From contig CATKYJ010000016.1 in NCBI GenBank assembly GCA_949840885.1, forward strand, positions 29,575 to 93,574: a stretch of DNA of 64,000 nt, read 5' to 3'. This document shows positions 25,217 through 34,065 of the stretch, piece by piece. The position numbers and the translations under genes were made by a program. The notes under the pieces were generated by a model. It was not told the origin of the DNA, did not search any database, and saw only the letters and a program-made list of their open reading frames with translations. Source of the DNA: an uncultured Acetatifactor sp. GTDB taxonomy: Bacteria; Bacillota; Clostridia; Lachnospirales; Lachnospiraceae. The number at the start of each line of letters is the position of its first letter. Position 1 is the stretch's first letter.

Positions 25217-27052
25217 ATGAAGAGACAAAAAGACGCGGAAAGCGTGAAAAAATATGCCATGTGGGACAATTGCCGGTATGCTTTTCGCCATCTGCGGCAA
25301 AAGGAGGGAGCGGGGGCTCTGGCCGTCTGCGGGGGCGACGTGAGTCTGGGCGTCCTGCTGCCGTTCCTGGAGGCGGCGCTGGCCGGGGCGGTGGCGGCCA
25401 TCCTGGTGAGCGGGAGACAGGCGGGAGAGATCCTGCTGCTGGCGGCGGGCTATGTGGCCCTGCTGCAGACGGTGCGGTTTTTGCAGGGGCATCTGCGGAG
25501 GCAGCGGGTTAAGACATTGTTCCTGCTGCGAATCGACATGGGGGTGGATTTCTTCCGGAAGACTGTGTGGATGGACGGACAGAGCCTGGAGAGCGCCCAG
25601 GGGAGGAAGAAATGGCAGGACGCCATGCGGAATCTGTACTGGGGCAACAATCTGGGGATGGAGGCTTACACAAAGGCCTGGTGCGATCTGCTGCTGCAGC
25701 TCATGGGGCTGATGCTCTACGGTGTGATCGTGGGACGGATCAGCCTGATCCTGCTGGTCGTATTGATTCTGCAGACCCTGCTGGTGTCGTACTTCCACAC
25801 AAAGGCGGGAAAGCATGCCTATGGGCTGGAGAACGAGATCGAGAAGAAATGGGGGACTTTCCGGTATCTGAGGCAGGAGACCGTGGTTCCCGGCAACGGG
25901 AAAGACATTCGGATGTACCGGATGGACAAATGGTTTCTGGGGCTGTTCCGCCGGCTGATCGACGGGGCATGCGCTCTGATTGACAGGCAGCAGACCGGAC
26001 ACATGGCGGCGGGCATGGCGGAGAACCTGCTTACCTTTGCCAGGAGCGCAATCGTCTACGGGTGGCTGATCCGGGAGATGGCGATGGGAAACATGACACT
26101 TCCGTCATTTCTCCTCTATGTGGGAATCGTGGCGGGCTTTGGGGCGTGGATGAACGGGCTCTTTGAAGCCTGGCGGCAGATTATGGAGAATGAGAAGATT
26201 CTGGACGATTACCGGGACTTTATGGACTTCGGCATGGTGGAGGAGGGAAAACCGGGGCCCGAACGGCCCGGGAGCATCCATGAGATTCGGTTCGAGCATG
26301 TGTGCTTTCGGTACGGGGGGAGCGATGAGGATACCATCCGGGATCTGAACCTGACCATCCGGCCGGGAGAGCGGCTGGCGCTGGTGGGGCTAAACGGCGC
26401 GGGCAAGACGACTCTCATCAAGCTCCTCTGCGGCCTGTACCGCCCTACCTCGGGCGCTGTGTATCTGGACGGAAAAAACATACAATCCCTGGACCAGAGA
26501 GCGGTCTTTCGGGAGTTCGCCGTGGTGTTTCAGGATGTGTTCGCGTTCTCTTTCCCTCTGGCGGACAATGTATCCTGTGTGGACTGCGGGCGGGAGGATC
26601 CCCACAGACTTCGGGAGAGCCTGGAAAAGGCAGGACTCTGGGAGCGGGTACAGACGCTGCCCAGGCAGACCCGGACGTCCATGAACAAGGATTTAGACGA
26701 GGCGGGAGTGACCCTGTCCGGAGGCGAGATGCAGAAACTCATGCTGGCCAGGGCCCTGTACAAGGACGCGCCTACGGTCATTCTGGATGAGCCTACGGCT
26801 GCCCTGGATCCCATTGCGGAGAGCGAGATGTATGAAAAATACGATGAACTGGTTCAGGGGAGGACGGCGGTCTTTATCTCTCACCGCTTAAGCTCCACGC
26901 GGTTCTGCGACAGGATCCTCTTTCTGGAGAAAGGCCGCGTCGCGGAGGAGGGAACCCATGAGGAGCTGATGCAAAAGGGCGGATCCTATGCGGAACTTTT
27001 TGCCCTCCAGGCCAGATATTATCGGGAAAGCCGCGAAGCGGCTGCAAATTAG
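25217..27052 (+). CDS. ABC exporter with fused membrane and ATPase domains, subunit 1
   Basis: 611 aa. The N-terminal ~330 residues are a transmembrane domain of the type-IV exporter fold with several hydrophobic segments. The ATPase follows: GLNGAGKTTLIKLLCG (Walker A, about residue 391), VVFQDVFAFSFPLADNV (Q-loop), LSGGEMQKLMLARAL (signature, about 499), VILDEPTAALD (Walker B, about 520), and SHRLSST (H-loop). AGGAGG is 12 bp upstream of the ATG, which is long. It lies 12 bp before a second exporter of the same size, so a heterodimer is likely. The cargo is unknown; the adjacent sensor system points to peptides or lipids. Confidence 0.9.
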   Translation: MKRQKDAESVKKYAMWDNCRYAFRHLRQKEGAGALAVCGGDVSLGVLLPFLEAALAGAVAAILVSGRQAGEILLLAAGYVALLQTVRFLQGHLRRQRVKTLFLLRIDMGVDFFRKTVWMDGQSLESAQGRKKWQDAMRNLYWGNNLGMEAYTKAWCDLLLQLMGLMLYGVIVGRISLILLVVLILQTLLVSYFHTKAGKHAYGLENEIEKKWGTFRYLRQETVVPGNGKDIRMYRMDKWFLGLFRRLIDGACALIDRQQTGHMAAGMAENLLTFARSAIVYGWLIREMAMGNMTLPSFLLYVGIVAGFGAWMNGLFEAWRQIMENEKILDDYRDFMDFGMVEEGKPGPERPGSIHEIRFEHVCFRYGGSDEDTIRDLNLTIRPGERLALVGLNGAGKTTLIKLLCGLYRPTSGAVYLDGKNIQSLDQRAVFREFAVVFQDVFAFSFPLADNVSCVDCGREDPHRLRESLEKAGLWERVQTLPRQTRTSMNKDLDEAGVTLSGGEMQKLMLARALYKDAPTVILDEPTAALDPIAESEMYEKYDELVQGRTAVFISHRLSSTRFCDRILFLEKGRVAEEGTHEELMQKGGSYAELFALQARYYRESREAAAN

Positions 27053-27064
27053 GAGGAAAGCGGT

Positions 27065-28903
27065 ATGCGTGAATTAAAATCGATCCATAAAATGGGCTTT
27101 CGCCTGTTGAAAATGATACACAGGGAGGACTCCACTATCATTCCCCTGCATCTACTGGAGCTGTGCCTTTCTTTGGCGCAGATTTACGCAGGGCTGTTCC
27201 TGACGGCGGGGCTGATCGATGCGCTGCTGACGGGAGCGTACGCTGAGGCGGCATGGCAGGCGGGATATCTGTTGGGGGCAAATCTCCTGCTTGGCCTTGC
27301 GAAGTATCTGCTTCGGAGACGGTTTCAAAGCCTCGGCACGAGACTGTGGCTGACTTTCTATGTGTGGCTGCGGGAAAAGGTGTTTGCCATGGATTATGAG
27401 AGCATGGAGAAACCGGAGGTGGCCGAGAAGATTCTGTTTTCGGAGCGGACTTCGGATATGTACGGCGGCCTTGACAATCTGCTGAACCACTATTGCAATA
27501 TTCTGCAGTCGATTCTGAATTTGGTCCTGTCGGTGTCTTTGGTGATCCACCTGTGCCTGACAAGACCGGCGCCAGGTCTGGGGCTGGTAGGGGGGCTTGC
27601 GGCTCCCGGGCCCTCCCTTGCGCTTTTTGCGGCGCTGCTCTTTGGCATGTGTGCATGCTCCTGGAGGGCTTTCTCCAAATATGCCGCAAAGCAGTTGGAA
27701 ATCTTCGACAGCCATACAGGGGTGGAAGAGAGGCTCTCCTATATGCTGAACAATGTGTACGGCAATGAAAAGGCGGGAAAAATCATCCGCATTTACGGCA
27801 TGGAGGACATGATTCTGGAAAACACTGCCCAATCCAACCAAAAGTCCAGGGACTATTTCGCAAAAATGTGTGATGTGGGGAATGCGGCCAACGACGCCAA
27901 CAATCTGGTGAGCAGCGTTTTCGCGGTGGGCGCATATCTGCTGGCGGCGCTGAAAGTGGTGGCGGGAGCAGTGACGGTGGGCGCGTTCACCCGGTATGCG
28001 GGCGCCCTGAACCAGTTTGGGTCCGCCTGCTTCTCCTTGATTTCTGGCCATGGGGAGCTTCGGAAAGTCTGCACTACCATGGAAGATTTCCTGGCTTTCC
28101 TGGATATGGAGAATCCCCACGCCTCGGGCAGCATCCCCGTGGAGAAGCGGGACGACGGGGAGTACGAGCTGGCATTCGAGAATGTGAGCTTTCACTATCC
28201 CGGCAGCGAAGAGCCGGTGCTGAAAGATGTCAGCTTTAAGCTGCGCATCCGGGGCAAGCTTGCGGTGGTGGGCCGCAATGGCGCGGGCAAGACTACTTTC
28301 ATCAAGCTTCTGTGCCGCCTCTACGAGCCCACTCAGGGGCGCATTACTTTAAACGGCACGGACATCCGCAAATACGATGAGGAGGAATACCGCCGCATCT
28401 TCGGCGTGGTGTTCCAGGACTTCAAGCTCTTTGCTTTCCCCGTGTGGGAGAACCTGGCGGCGGGCTATGAGAGACAGGACGACCGCATCTGGAGAGCCCT
28501 GGAGCAGGCGGACGCCGCGGAGCTGGTGAGGAACATGGATAAAGGCCTGGACACCTGGCTGTACAAGGGAGTGGAGGACGGCGTGGAGATCAGCGGCGGG
28601 GAGGCCCAGAAGCTGGCGCTGGCCAGGGCCCTTTATAAAGATGCTCCCGTGGTCATTCTGGACGAGCCAACGGCAGCGCTGGATCCCAAAGCGGAGGCTT
28701 TTGTTTACGAGCGCTTCGGACAGATGACGGAGGGCAGAACCAGCATCTACATCTCCCACAGGATGAGCAGCTGCCGGTTCTGCGACGAGATCATTGTCTT
28801 CGAGGACGGAAAGATTGTGGAGCAGGGAGACCATGAGACCCTTTTGAACGCGGGCGGAAGCTACGCCCGGATGTGGGAGGCACAGGCCAGGTACTACGCT
28901 TAA
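27065..28903 (+). CDS. ABC exporter with fused membrane and ATPase domains, subunit 2
   Basis: 612 aa from ATG 27065 with AGGAGG 8 bp upstream. The transmembrane half runs to about residue 330. GRNGAGKTTFIKLLCR (Walker A, about 401), VVFQDFKLFAFPVWEN (Q-loop), ISGGEAQKLALARAL (signature, about 508), VILDEPTAALD (about 529) and SHRMSSCRFCDE (H-loop) are intact, so both subunits of the proposed heterodimer keep full ATPase motifs. No peptidase (C39) domain is present in either, so they are not classical bacteriocin processors. No precursor-peptide gene was found within 400 bp on either side. Confidence 0.9.
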   Translation: MRELKSIHKMGFRLLKMIHREDSTIIPLHLLELCLSLAQIYAGLFLTAGLIDALLTGAYAEAAWQAGYLLGANLLLGLAKYLLRRRFQSLGTRLWLTFYVWLREKVFAMDYESMEKPEVAEKILFSERTSDMYGGLDNLLNHYCNILQSILNLVLSVSLVIHLCLTRPAPGLGLVGGLAAPGPSLALFAALLFGMCACSWRAFSKYAAKQLEIFDSHTGVEERLSYMLNNVYGNEKAGKIIRIYGMEDMILENTAQSNQKSRDYFAKMCDVGNAANDANNLVSSVFAVGAYLLAALKVVAGAVTVGAFTRYAGALNQFGSACFSLISGHGELRKVCTTMEDFLAFLDMENPHASGSIPVEKRDDGEYELAFENVSFHYPGSEEPVLKDVSFKLRIRGKLAVVGRNGAGKTTFIKLLCRLYEPTQGRITLNGTDIRKYDEEEYRRIFGVVFQDFKLFAFPVWENLAAGYERQDDRIWRALEQADAAELVRNMDKGLDTWLYKGVEDGVEISGGEAQKLALARALYKDAPVVILDEPTAALDPKAEAFVYERFGQMTEGRTSIYISHRMSSCRFCDEIIVFEDGKIVEQGDHETLLNAGGSYARMWEAQARYYA

Positions 28904-29152
28904 GCTGCCTCCGGGACGGTCCGCCGGCCCGGCTGTCGGAGAGAAATGACTGGATTTTTATGCCGCAGCTCTGACAGATCGTTTCGCTTATGCCGTATTC
29001 TCCTGTGATTTCGCTTATAGCTGTAAGGGCGGGGCTGCCAGGCATGCTTGGAGAGTTTGCGGCGATAGGCTGCGCCGGAGAATAGAGGAATCAAAAAACA
29101 ACAAAAAACAAAATAAATCCACAGAAAAATAATAAAAGTGGTGCCAGATTTA
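28904..29152. other. Gap between the exporter operon and the dehydratase promoter
   Basis: About 250 bp with no convincing gene; the track's minus-strand ORFs here show no family features. The last 60 bp are A-rich (AACAAAAAACAAAATAAATCC), as an UP element or poorly structured upstream promoter region might be. Confidence 0.4.
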
Positions 29153-29181
29153 TTGACATCCGGATGACATAGGCATATACT
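29153..29181 (+). promoter_or_regulatory. Strong sigma-A promoter for the glycyl radical dehydratase gene
   Basis: TTGACA (29153-29158), a 17-bp spacer, and TATACT (29176-29181). The spacer contains GGATGACATAGG. The gene starts 92 bp downstream, and A-rich sequence lies just upstream. Confidence 0.8.
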
Positions 29182-29272
29182 GAAAAGAGAAAGATGAATG
29201 CCTATATGCCGAAAAAAGAAAAGGAAAACAGATCAAAGGAATGCCAGGCAGTCAATACGGAAAGGAGCACCC

Positions 29273-31819
29273 ATGGCAAAGTATTATACACAGGAAATCC
29301 CCAAGACGGACAGAATCCCAAAACTGGTGGCGCATCTCTACGCCAAGATGCCGGAGATTGAGTCCGCCCGGGCGAAATTGATCACGGAATCCTATAAGGC
29401 CACAGAGGACAAGCCCATCATCATGCGGCGGGCTCTGGCGTTTGCGCATATCCTGGACAATATCCCCATCATCATAAGGGAAGACGAGCTTGTGGTGGGA
29501 AGCACCACCATCGCCCCCAGGGGCTGCCAGACCTATCCGGAATTCTCCTATAAATGGCTGGAGAGCGAATTCGAGACCGTGGCGGAGCGCAGGGCGGACC
29601 CGTTCTATATAGCGGACCAGACCAAGAAAGAGCTGTTGGCGGCGGACGCCTACTGGGAGGGAAAGACCACAAGTGACCTGGCCACCGCTCTGATGACCGA
29701 GGAGACGAAGAAAGCCATTGACCACAATATCTTCACCCCCGGCAACTATTTCTACAACGGCGTGGGCCATGTGACCGTTCAGTACGACAAGGTTCTGGCC
29801 GTGGGCTACAGAGGGATCATTGGCGAGATACAGGAGGAACTGGACAGGTGCAATCCCGGCGACGGGGACTACTGCACCAAGAGCCAGTTCCTGAAAGCCG
29901 CTATCCAAAGCTGCGAGGCCGTGATCCGCTACGCCCGCAGATATGCGCTTCTGGCAGAGAGAGAGGCGGCCTCCTGCAGGGATTTAGTGAGGAAACAGGA
30001 GCTTATGCAGATAGCGGCCAACTGCGCCCGGGTGCCGGAGCACGGGGCCTCCTCTTTCCATGAGGCCTGCCAGAGCTTCTGGTTCGTGCAGCAGCTGCTG
30101 CAGCTGGAGTCCAGCGGGCATTCCATCTCCCCGGGACGGTTCGACCAATATATGTATCCTTATTATAAGAAAGACCTGGACAGCGGGAAGCTTACAAGGG
30201 AGTTCGCCCAGGAGCTGATCGACTGTATCTGGGTCAAATTAAACGACCTGAACAAATGCCGGGACGCCGCCAGCGCCGAGGGTTTTGCGGGCTACAGCCT
30301 GTTCCAGAATCTCATCGTGGGCGGACAGGACAAGGATGGCCTGGACGTGACCAACGACCTGAGTTTTATGTGCATCTCGGCCTCCAAGCATGTGTTCCTG
30401 CCCCAGCCTTCCCTTTCCATCCGGGTGTGGAACAAGTCGCCCCACGATCTGCTGATGAAAGCGGCGGATCTGACGCGAACGGGAATCGGCCTGCCGGCGT
30501 ACTACAATGATGAAGTCATTATCCCGTCCCTGCTGAGCAGAGGGCTGACTCTGGAGGACGCCAGGGAGTACAATATCATCGGCTGCGTGGAGCCCCAGAA
30601 AGCGGGCAAAACCGAGGGCTGGCATGACGCGGCTTTCTATAACATGTGCCGCCCGCTGGAACTGGTATTCTCCAACGGCTGGGACAAGGGCGAGAAGATC
30701 GGCATAGAGACCGGGCGGGTGGAGGAGATGTCCACCTTTGAGGAATTCTATGATGCATATAAAAAGCAGATGGATTACAACATTTCTCTGCTGGTGAACG
30801 CGGACAATGCCATCGACGTGGCCCATGCCACCCGCTGCCCGCTGCCTTTCCTGTCCTGCATGGTGGACGACTGCATCCGGAGAGGCAAGAGCGTCCAGGA
30901 GGGCGGCGCCGTCTACAACTTCACAGGGCCTCAGGGCTTCGGCATCGCCAATATGGCGGACTCGCTGTACGCCATCAAGAAATTGGTATTCGACGAGAAA
31001 AAGGTGACCCTGGCGGAGTACAAGCGGGCGCTGGCCATGAACTACGGTCAGGGCTTCGACGCCGTCAGCGCCGGGGAGATCGTTGCGGAAATCCTGCGTG
31101 AGATTCGCAACAATCTCCCTGAGACGGACAGAAACGGTATGGTCGTGGACGAAGCCCAGGTGACCGACATGATCACTGCGGTGATGAATGCGGAACTTCC
31201 CGCGGAGGAGAAGAAGAGATATGAAGATCTGCGGGCCATGATAGAGGAGGTGCCCAAGTTCGGCAATGACAACGAGGAAGTGGACATGTTTGCCAGGGAT
31301 GTGGCGTACACTTATACCAGGCCGCTGCTGAACTACCGCAATCCCAGAGGAGGCCAGTTCCAGGCGGGGCTGTATCCCGTGTCGGCAAACGTGCCCCTGG
31401 GGGCCCAGACAGGAGCCACCCCGGACGGCAGGCTTGCACACACTCCCGTGGCGGACGGCGTATCCCCCTCGGCGGGCAAGGATGTGTACGGCCCCACGGC
31501 GGCGGCGAACTCCGTGTCCAAGCTTGACCATGGTATTGCCTCCAACGGGACGCTGTTCAACCAGAAGTTCCATCCCACGGCGCTCAGCGGCGAGAAAGGG
31601 CTGGAGAATTTCGTGGCGCTGATTCGCTCTTATTTCGACCAGAAAGGGAGCCATATGCAGTTCAACGTGGTGGATCGGGAGACTTTGCTGGACGCCCAGG
31701 CCCATCCGGAGAAGTACGCCCATTTGGTGGTGCGGGTGGCGGGGTACAGCGCGCTGTTTACCACCTTGTCCAAGTCCCTGCAGAACGATATTATAAGGAG
31801 GACGGAGCAGGGGTTCTAG
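29273..31819 (+). CDS. Glycyl radical (B12-independent) 1,2-propanediol dehydratase
   Basis: 848 aa from ATG 29273, with AAAGGAG 5 bp upstream; the track's longer start is unsupported. It abstracts hydrogen from 1,2-propanediol through a thiyl radical, giving propionaldehyde and water inside the microcompartment. The thiyl Cys438 lies in NIIGCVEPQKAGKTEG, the GCVEPQ motif shared with glycerol/propanediol dehydratases rather than the pyruvate formate-lyase CC pair. The radical Gly824 lies in VRVAGYSALF near the C-terminus. GRM5-type loci carry this enzyme for fucose/rhamnose-derived propanediol. No encapsulation-peptide extension is obvious at its N-terminus. The activase gene is about 4 kb downstream rather than adjacent. 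Confidence 0.93.
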   Translation: MAKYYTQEIPKTDRIPKLVAHLYAKMPEIESARAKLITESYKATEDKPIIMRRALAFAHILDNIPIIIREDELVVGSTTIAPRGCQTYPEFSYKWLESEFETVAERRADPFYIADQTKKELLAADAYWEGKTTSDLATALMTEETKKAIDHNIFTPGNYFYNGVGHVTVQYDKVLAVGYRGIIGEIQEELDRCNPGDGDYCTKSQFLKAAIQSCEAVIRYARRYALLAEREAASCRDLVRKQELMQIAANCARVPEHGASSFHEACQSFWFVQQLLQLESSGHSISPGRFDQYMYPYYKKDLDSGKLTREFAQELIDCIWVKLNDLNKCRDAASAEGFAGYSLFQNLIVGGQDKDGLDVTNDLSFMCISASKHVFLPQPSLSIRVWNKSPHDLLMKAADLTRTGIGLPAYYNDEVIIPSLLSRGLTLEDAREYNIIGCVEPQKAGKTEGWHDAAFYNMCRPLELVFSNGWDKGEKIGIETGRVEEMSTFEEFYDAYKKQMDYNISLLVNADNAIDVAHATRCPLPFLSCMVDDCIRRGKSVQEGGAVYNFTGPQGFGIANMADSLYAIKKLVFDEKKVTLAEYKRALAMNYGQGFDAVSAGEIVAEILREIRNNLPETDRNGMVVDEAQVTDMITAVMNAELPAEEKKRYEDLRAMIEEVPKFGNDNEEVDMFARDVAYTYTRPLLNYRNPRGGQFQAGLYPVSANVPLGAQTGATPDGRLAHTPVADGVSPSAGKDVYGPTAAANSVSKLDHGIASNGTLFNQKFHPTALSGEKGLENFVALIRSYFDQKGSHMQFNVVDRETLLDAQAHPEKYAHLVVRVAGYSALFTTLSKSLQNDIIRRTEQGF

Positions 31820-31884
31820 GAGCGGGAGGAAACCTGCGGCGCTGGGGGATTTGGGGAGGTGTCCGGCAGTCTTACAAGCTGCCG

Positions 31885-32022
31885 CGGGCTTCTCTGCAGA
31901 TAGATTTAAATATAATTGAAACTGACGAAAATGTTGTAGAGCTTGCTGAAAAGTTCATTGATTTCGGAATATTAAAACAGAAAAGCTTTGATGATTGCAG
32001 ACATATTGCGGCTGCAATATTA
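31885..32022 (+). pseudogene. PIN-domain protein remnant
   Basis: About 46 codons: IIETDENVVELAEKFIDFG, then ILKQKSFDDCRHIAAAIL, the central acidic block of clostridial PIN-domain (toxin-like RNase) proteins. The N-terminal Asp region and the C-terminus are missing, and there is no start codon. The rest of 31820-32124 is non-coding. Confidence 0.55.
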
Positions 32023-32124
32023 ATACCTACAAGGGAGACCTTTCTGTTGTCTTGCATGACAGAGGTGCATCTCTGCAAGATGGCACAGAAACCGGGGAAC
32101 TGAAACGAAATGGAGGAAAAAAGA

Positions 32125-32760
32125 ATGAGGAAATATGCGGTCTTATTATATCCGGACTTTTCTTTGCAGGAGATTACCTGCCTCACATCCGCGCTTGCCA
32201 TCTGGTTCGGCGAGAAGATTGATTATATCGCCAGCGAAGATAAGGAATATAGGAGCGAGGAGGGCTTCCGCATCCTCCCCACCTGGACATGCGCGGAAGC
32301 AAAGATAACAGATTACGATTGTGTGATGCTGCCGGGAACGATCAACCCGCTGCCTGCGCTGTTCGACGATGCGCTGATCGACTTCCTCAGGAGCGGAGTG
32401 GATTCGGATGTGGTTTTTGCAGCGATTTCCTCCTCCCCGATCCTGCTGTCGAAAGCGGGAATCTTAAATGGCAGGAAATTCACCTCCGGTTATTTCATGC
32501 AGATGGCGGACGCTTTTGGCTTTGTGGAAAAGGAGAATTTCATACACAAAGGAATCGTGGAAGACGGAAATGTCATAACGGGCATCGGAATGTTTTTCAG
32601 AGAATTTGCGGAAGCGGTGCTGCGAAGATTCGGGTATGACATCGGGGAATGCTTTATGCGCGAAAAGCCGGAGGATTTTTCGGAAGATGAGCTGACCTTC
32701 TACTGGACGGATGAGGAATATCAGGAATTTCTGGAGGAATTGAAGGCTTACGCAGAATGA
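32125..32760 (+). CDS. DJ-1/PfpI-family protein lacking the nucleophilic cysteine
   Basis: About 211 aa; ATG 32125 has GGAGG 8 bp upstream, and the upstream in-frame ATG 32110 lies before that site. MRKYAVLLYPDFSLQEITCL, CVMLPGTINPLPAL and FAAISSSPILLSKAGILNGRK follow the DJ-1/PfpI fold, but at the elbow where the family has Cys (AICHGP-like) this protein has AISSSP. It is probably a non-hydrolytic sensor or binding member. It sits among cargo genes between the dehydratase and its activase. Confidence 0.8.
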   Translation: MRKYAVLLYPDFSLQEITCLTSALAIWFGEKIDYIASEDKEYRSEEGFRILPTWTCAEAKITDYDCVMLPGTINPLPALFDDALIDFLRSGVDSDVVFAAISSSPILLSKAGILNGRKFTSGYFMQMADAFGFVEKENFIHKGIVEDGNVITGIGMFFREFAEAVLRRFGYDIGECFMREKPEDFSEDELTFYWTDEEYQEFLEELKAYAE

Positions 32761-32805
32761 AAAATATTTTTCACCAAACTGCCTGAAGGATGCGTTGAAA
32801 ATCGA

Positions 32806-32899
32806 GGGCTGTGCTGTAAATTGGAGAATGCGCTGTAAGTCAAGGGCTGCGCCGTAAATTGGGGAATGCGCTGTAAGTCAAGGACTGCCCTGTAATAGG
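32806..32899. repeat. Tandem 38-bp repeat (2.4 copies)
   Basis: Units begin GGGCTGTGCTGTAAATTGG (32806) and GGGCTGCGCCGTAAATTGG (32844), both ending GAATGCGCTGTAAGTCAA, with a shorter third start at 32882 (GGACTGCCCTGTAA). Each unit has several stop codons on the plus strand, so it is not coding there. Confidence 0.75.
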
Positions 32900-32937
32900 G
32901 AGGCGGGCCGGCGGAAAACCGCGGGAGGGTATGATTT

Positions 32938-33099
32938 ATGATTCGCCGGGAGATATTGCAGATTGCCATGGAACAGTATAAAGCTGGAGTCCGTCGTGAA
33001 GGAGATGAACGGAGAGACGGAATAACACAAGCCGGAAAATTTGTGGACAATGAAAGCCCGGAGAAACGCAGAAGATGGAATAGAACTCCGCGGACATAA
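32938..33099 (+). CDS. Possible 53-aa ORF or acetyltransferase N-terminal remnant
   Basis: ATG 32938 has GGAGGG 8 bp upstream; it reads MIRREILQIAMEQYKAGVRR and ends at 33099. The opening recalls the start of some clostridial GNAT-like proteins ('REIL--AM-Q'), after which the sequence becomes charged and non-conserved. Either a small orphan protein or decayed remnant. Confidence 0.3.
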   Translation: MIRREILQIAMEQYKAGVRREGDERRDGITQAGKFVDNESPEKRRRWNRTPRT

Positions 33100-33112
33100 A
33101 AGGAAAGACATT

Positions 33113-33976
33113 ATGAGGGAAAATAGGAATACGATTTGGTCGGAACATGTGCAGGGCATCATGACGCTGTATCTCAGCAGAAAATTAAGATTTGATGATA
33201 TGTTCTTTACGCAGTATGAAGGACTGTTTGATTTGGACAGGAGCGCCGAGATAAAAATTCTGGAGATTGGCTGCGGCCCGGGAGCGTTGGCAGAATCCCT
33301 GCACAGATGGTATCCAGGAGCGCATATCACCGCCATCGACAGGGACAGCAATTTCATTTCGTTTGCGAAGGAGAACATTCCGGGCGTGGATTTCAGAGAG
33401 GGCGATGCGACTCGCCTTCCCTTTGAGGACGGAACCTTTGACGTTACCATTTCTAATACGGTTCAGGAGCATGTGGAGCCCGCTGCCTTCTGGGGCGAGC
33501 AGAGACGGGTGCTGAAGCCGGGCGGCGTATGCCTGTGCCTTTCCGCGCGAAAAGGGCTCCATTGTACCGCGCCATGCCTGGAGAAAACGGAAAAAGAGAA
33601 AGCTTTTTGGGAGAGCATTCTCCAATCAGAGGATGACCTGGAGAAATTCAGAGTCTGCAGATTTCCCATGTCTGAGTCTGAAATCCCTGCATCCATGGAG
33701 AAGAACGGGTTTATAGATGTTATCACTGGATATGCCGTCATCGACCTTACACCTGATGCTCCAAAGTATTCGGCGGATATGGCAGAACGAATGATTGAGG
33801 CGATGCACCAAAATGATATAGAGGCTGTGGAATCGGCACACTCCGACCAGACGGTAGAAATTCTCTCCGTTATCAATTCCAAATATGAGGAACGGCTCCG
33901 CCTGTACAGAGAGGGAAGAAAGCAGTGGGACACCTCAGTGTCCATAACCATGATTATCCGGGGAGTAAAGGGATGA
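33113..33976 (+). CDS. Class I SAM-dependent methyltransferase
   Basis: About 287 aa from ATG 33113, with AAAGGAAAG upstream. Motif I ILEIGCGPGALAESL, motif II acidic residue in HITAIDRDSNFI, VDFREGDATRLPFEDGTFDVTISN (motifs for adenine binding and motif IV) and RVLKPGGVCLCL are all present, as in methyltransferase-11 proteins. The C-terminal ~120 residues are helical and may define the substrate, which is unknown. It heads a short run of genes (hydrolase, nucleoside phosphorylase) in the same direction. Confidence 0.88.
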   Translation: MRENRNTIWSEHVQGIMTLYLSRKLRFDDMFFTQYEGLFDLDRSAEIKILEIGCGPGALAESLHRWYPGAHITAIDRDSNFISFAKENIPGVDFREGDATRLPFEDGTFDVTISNTVQEHVEPAAFWGEQRRVLKPGGVCLCLSARKGLHCTAPCLEKTEKEKAFWESILQSEDDLEKFRVCRFPMSESEIPASMEKNGFIDVITGYAVIDLTPDAPKYSADMAERMIEAMHQNDIEAVESAHSDQTVEILSVINSKYEERLRLYREGRKQWDTSVSITMIIRGVKG

Positions 33977-34065
33977 CTTATATACGGTAATTAGCAGGAA
34001 GAATATTCCCCTGTGTGGAAGAATTCTTCCCAATTTGGAAGAATTTTCTCCTGTGGAGGTGTGGG

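Noticed and set aside
25217-28903. Lantibiotic or bacteriocin exporter locus
   Set aside because: No precursor peptide, C39 peptidase or modification enzyme could be found, so the specific label is not justified.
30239-31723. 494-aa minus-strand ORF
   Set aside because: Antisense shadow of the glycyl radical dehydratase gene; no recognisable domain and an obvious coding gene on the other strand.
29273-31819. Pyruvate formate-lyase or choline trimethylamine-lyase
   Set aside because: The active-site motif is GCVEPQ, typical of glycerol/propanediol dehydratases; the gene context (aldolases, PduL, PduT) fits propanediol, and no choline-specific neighbours are seen.
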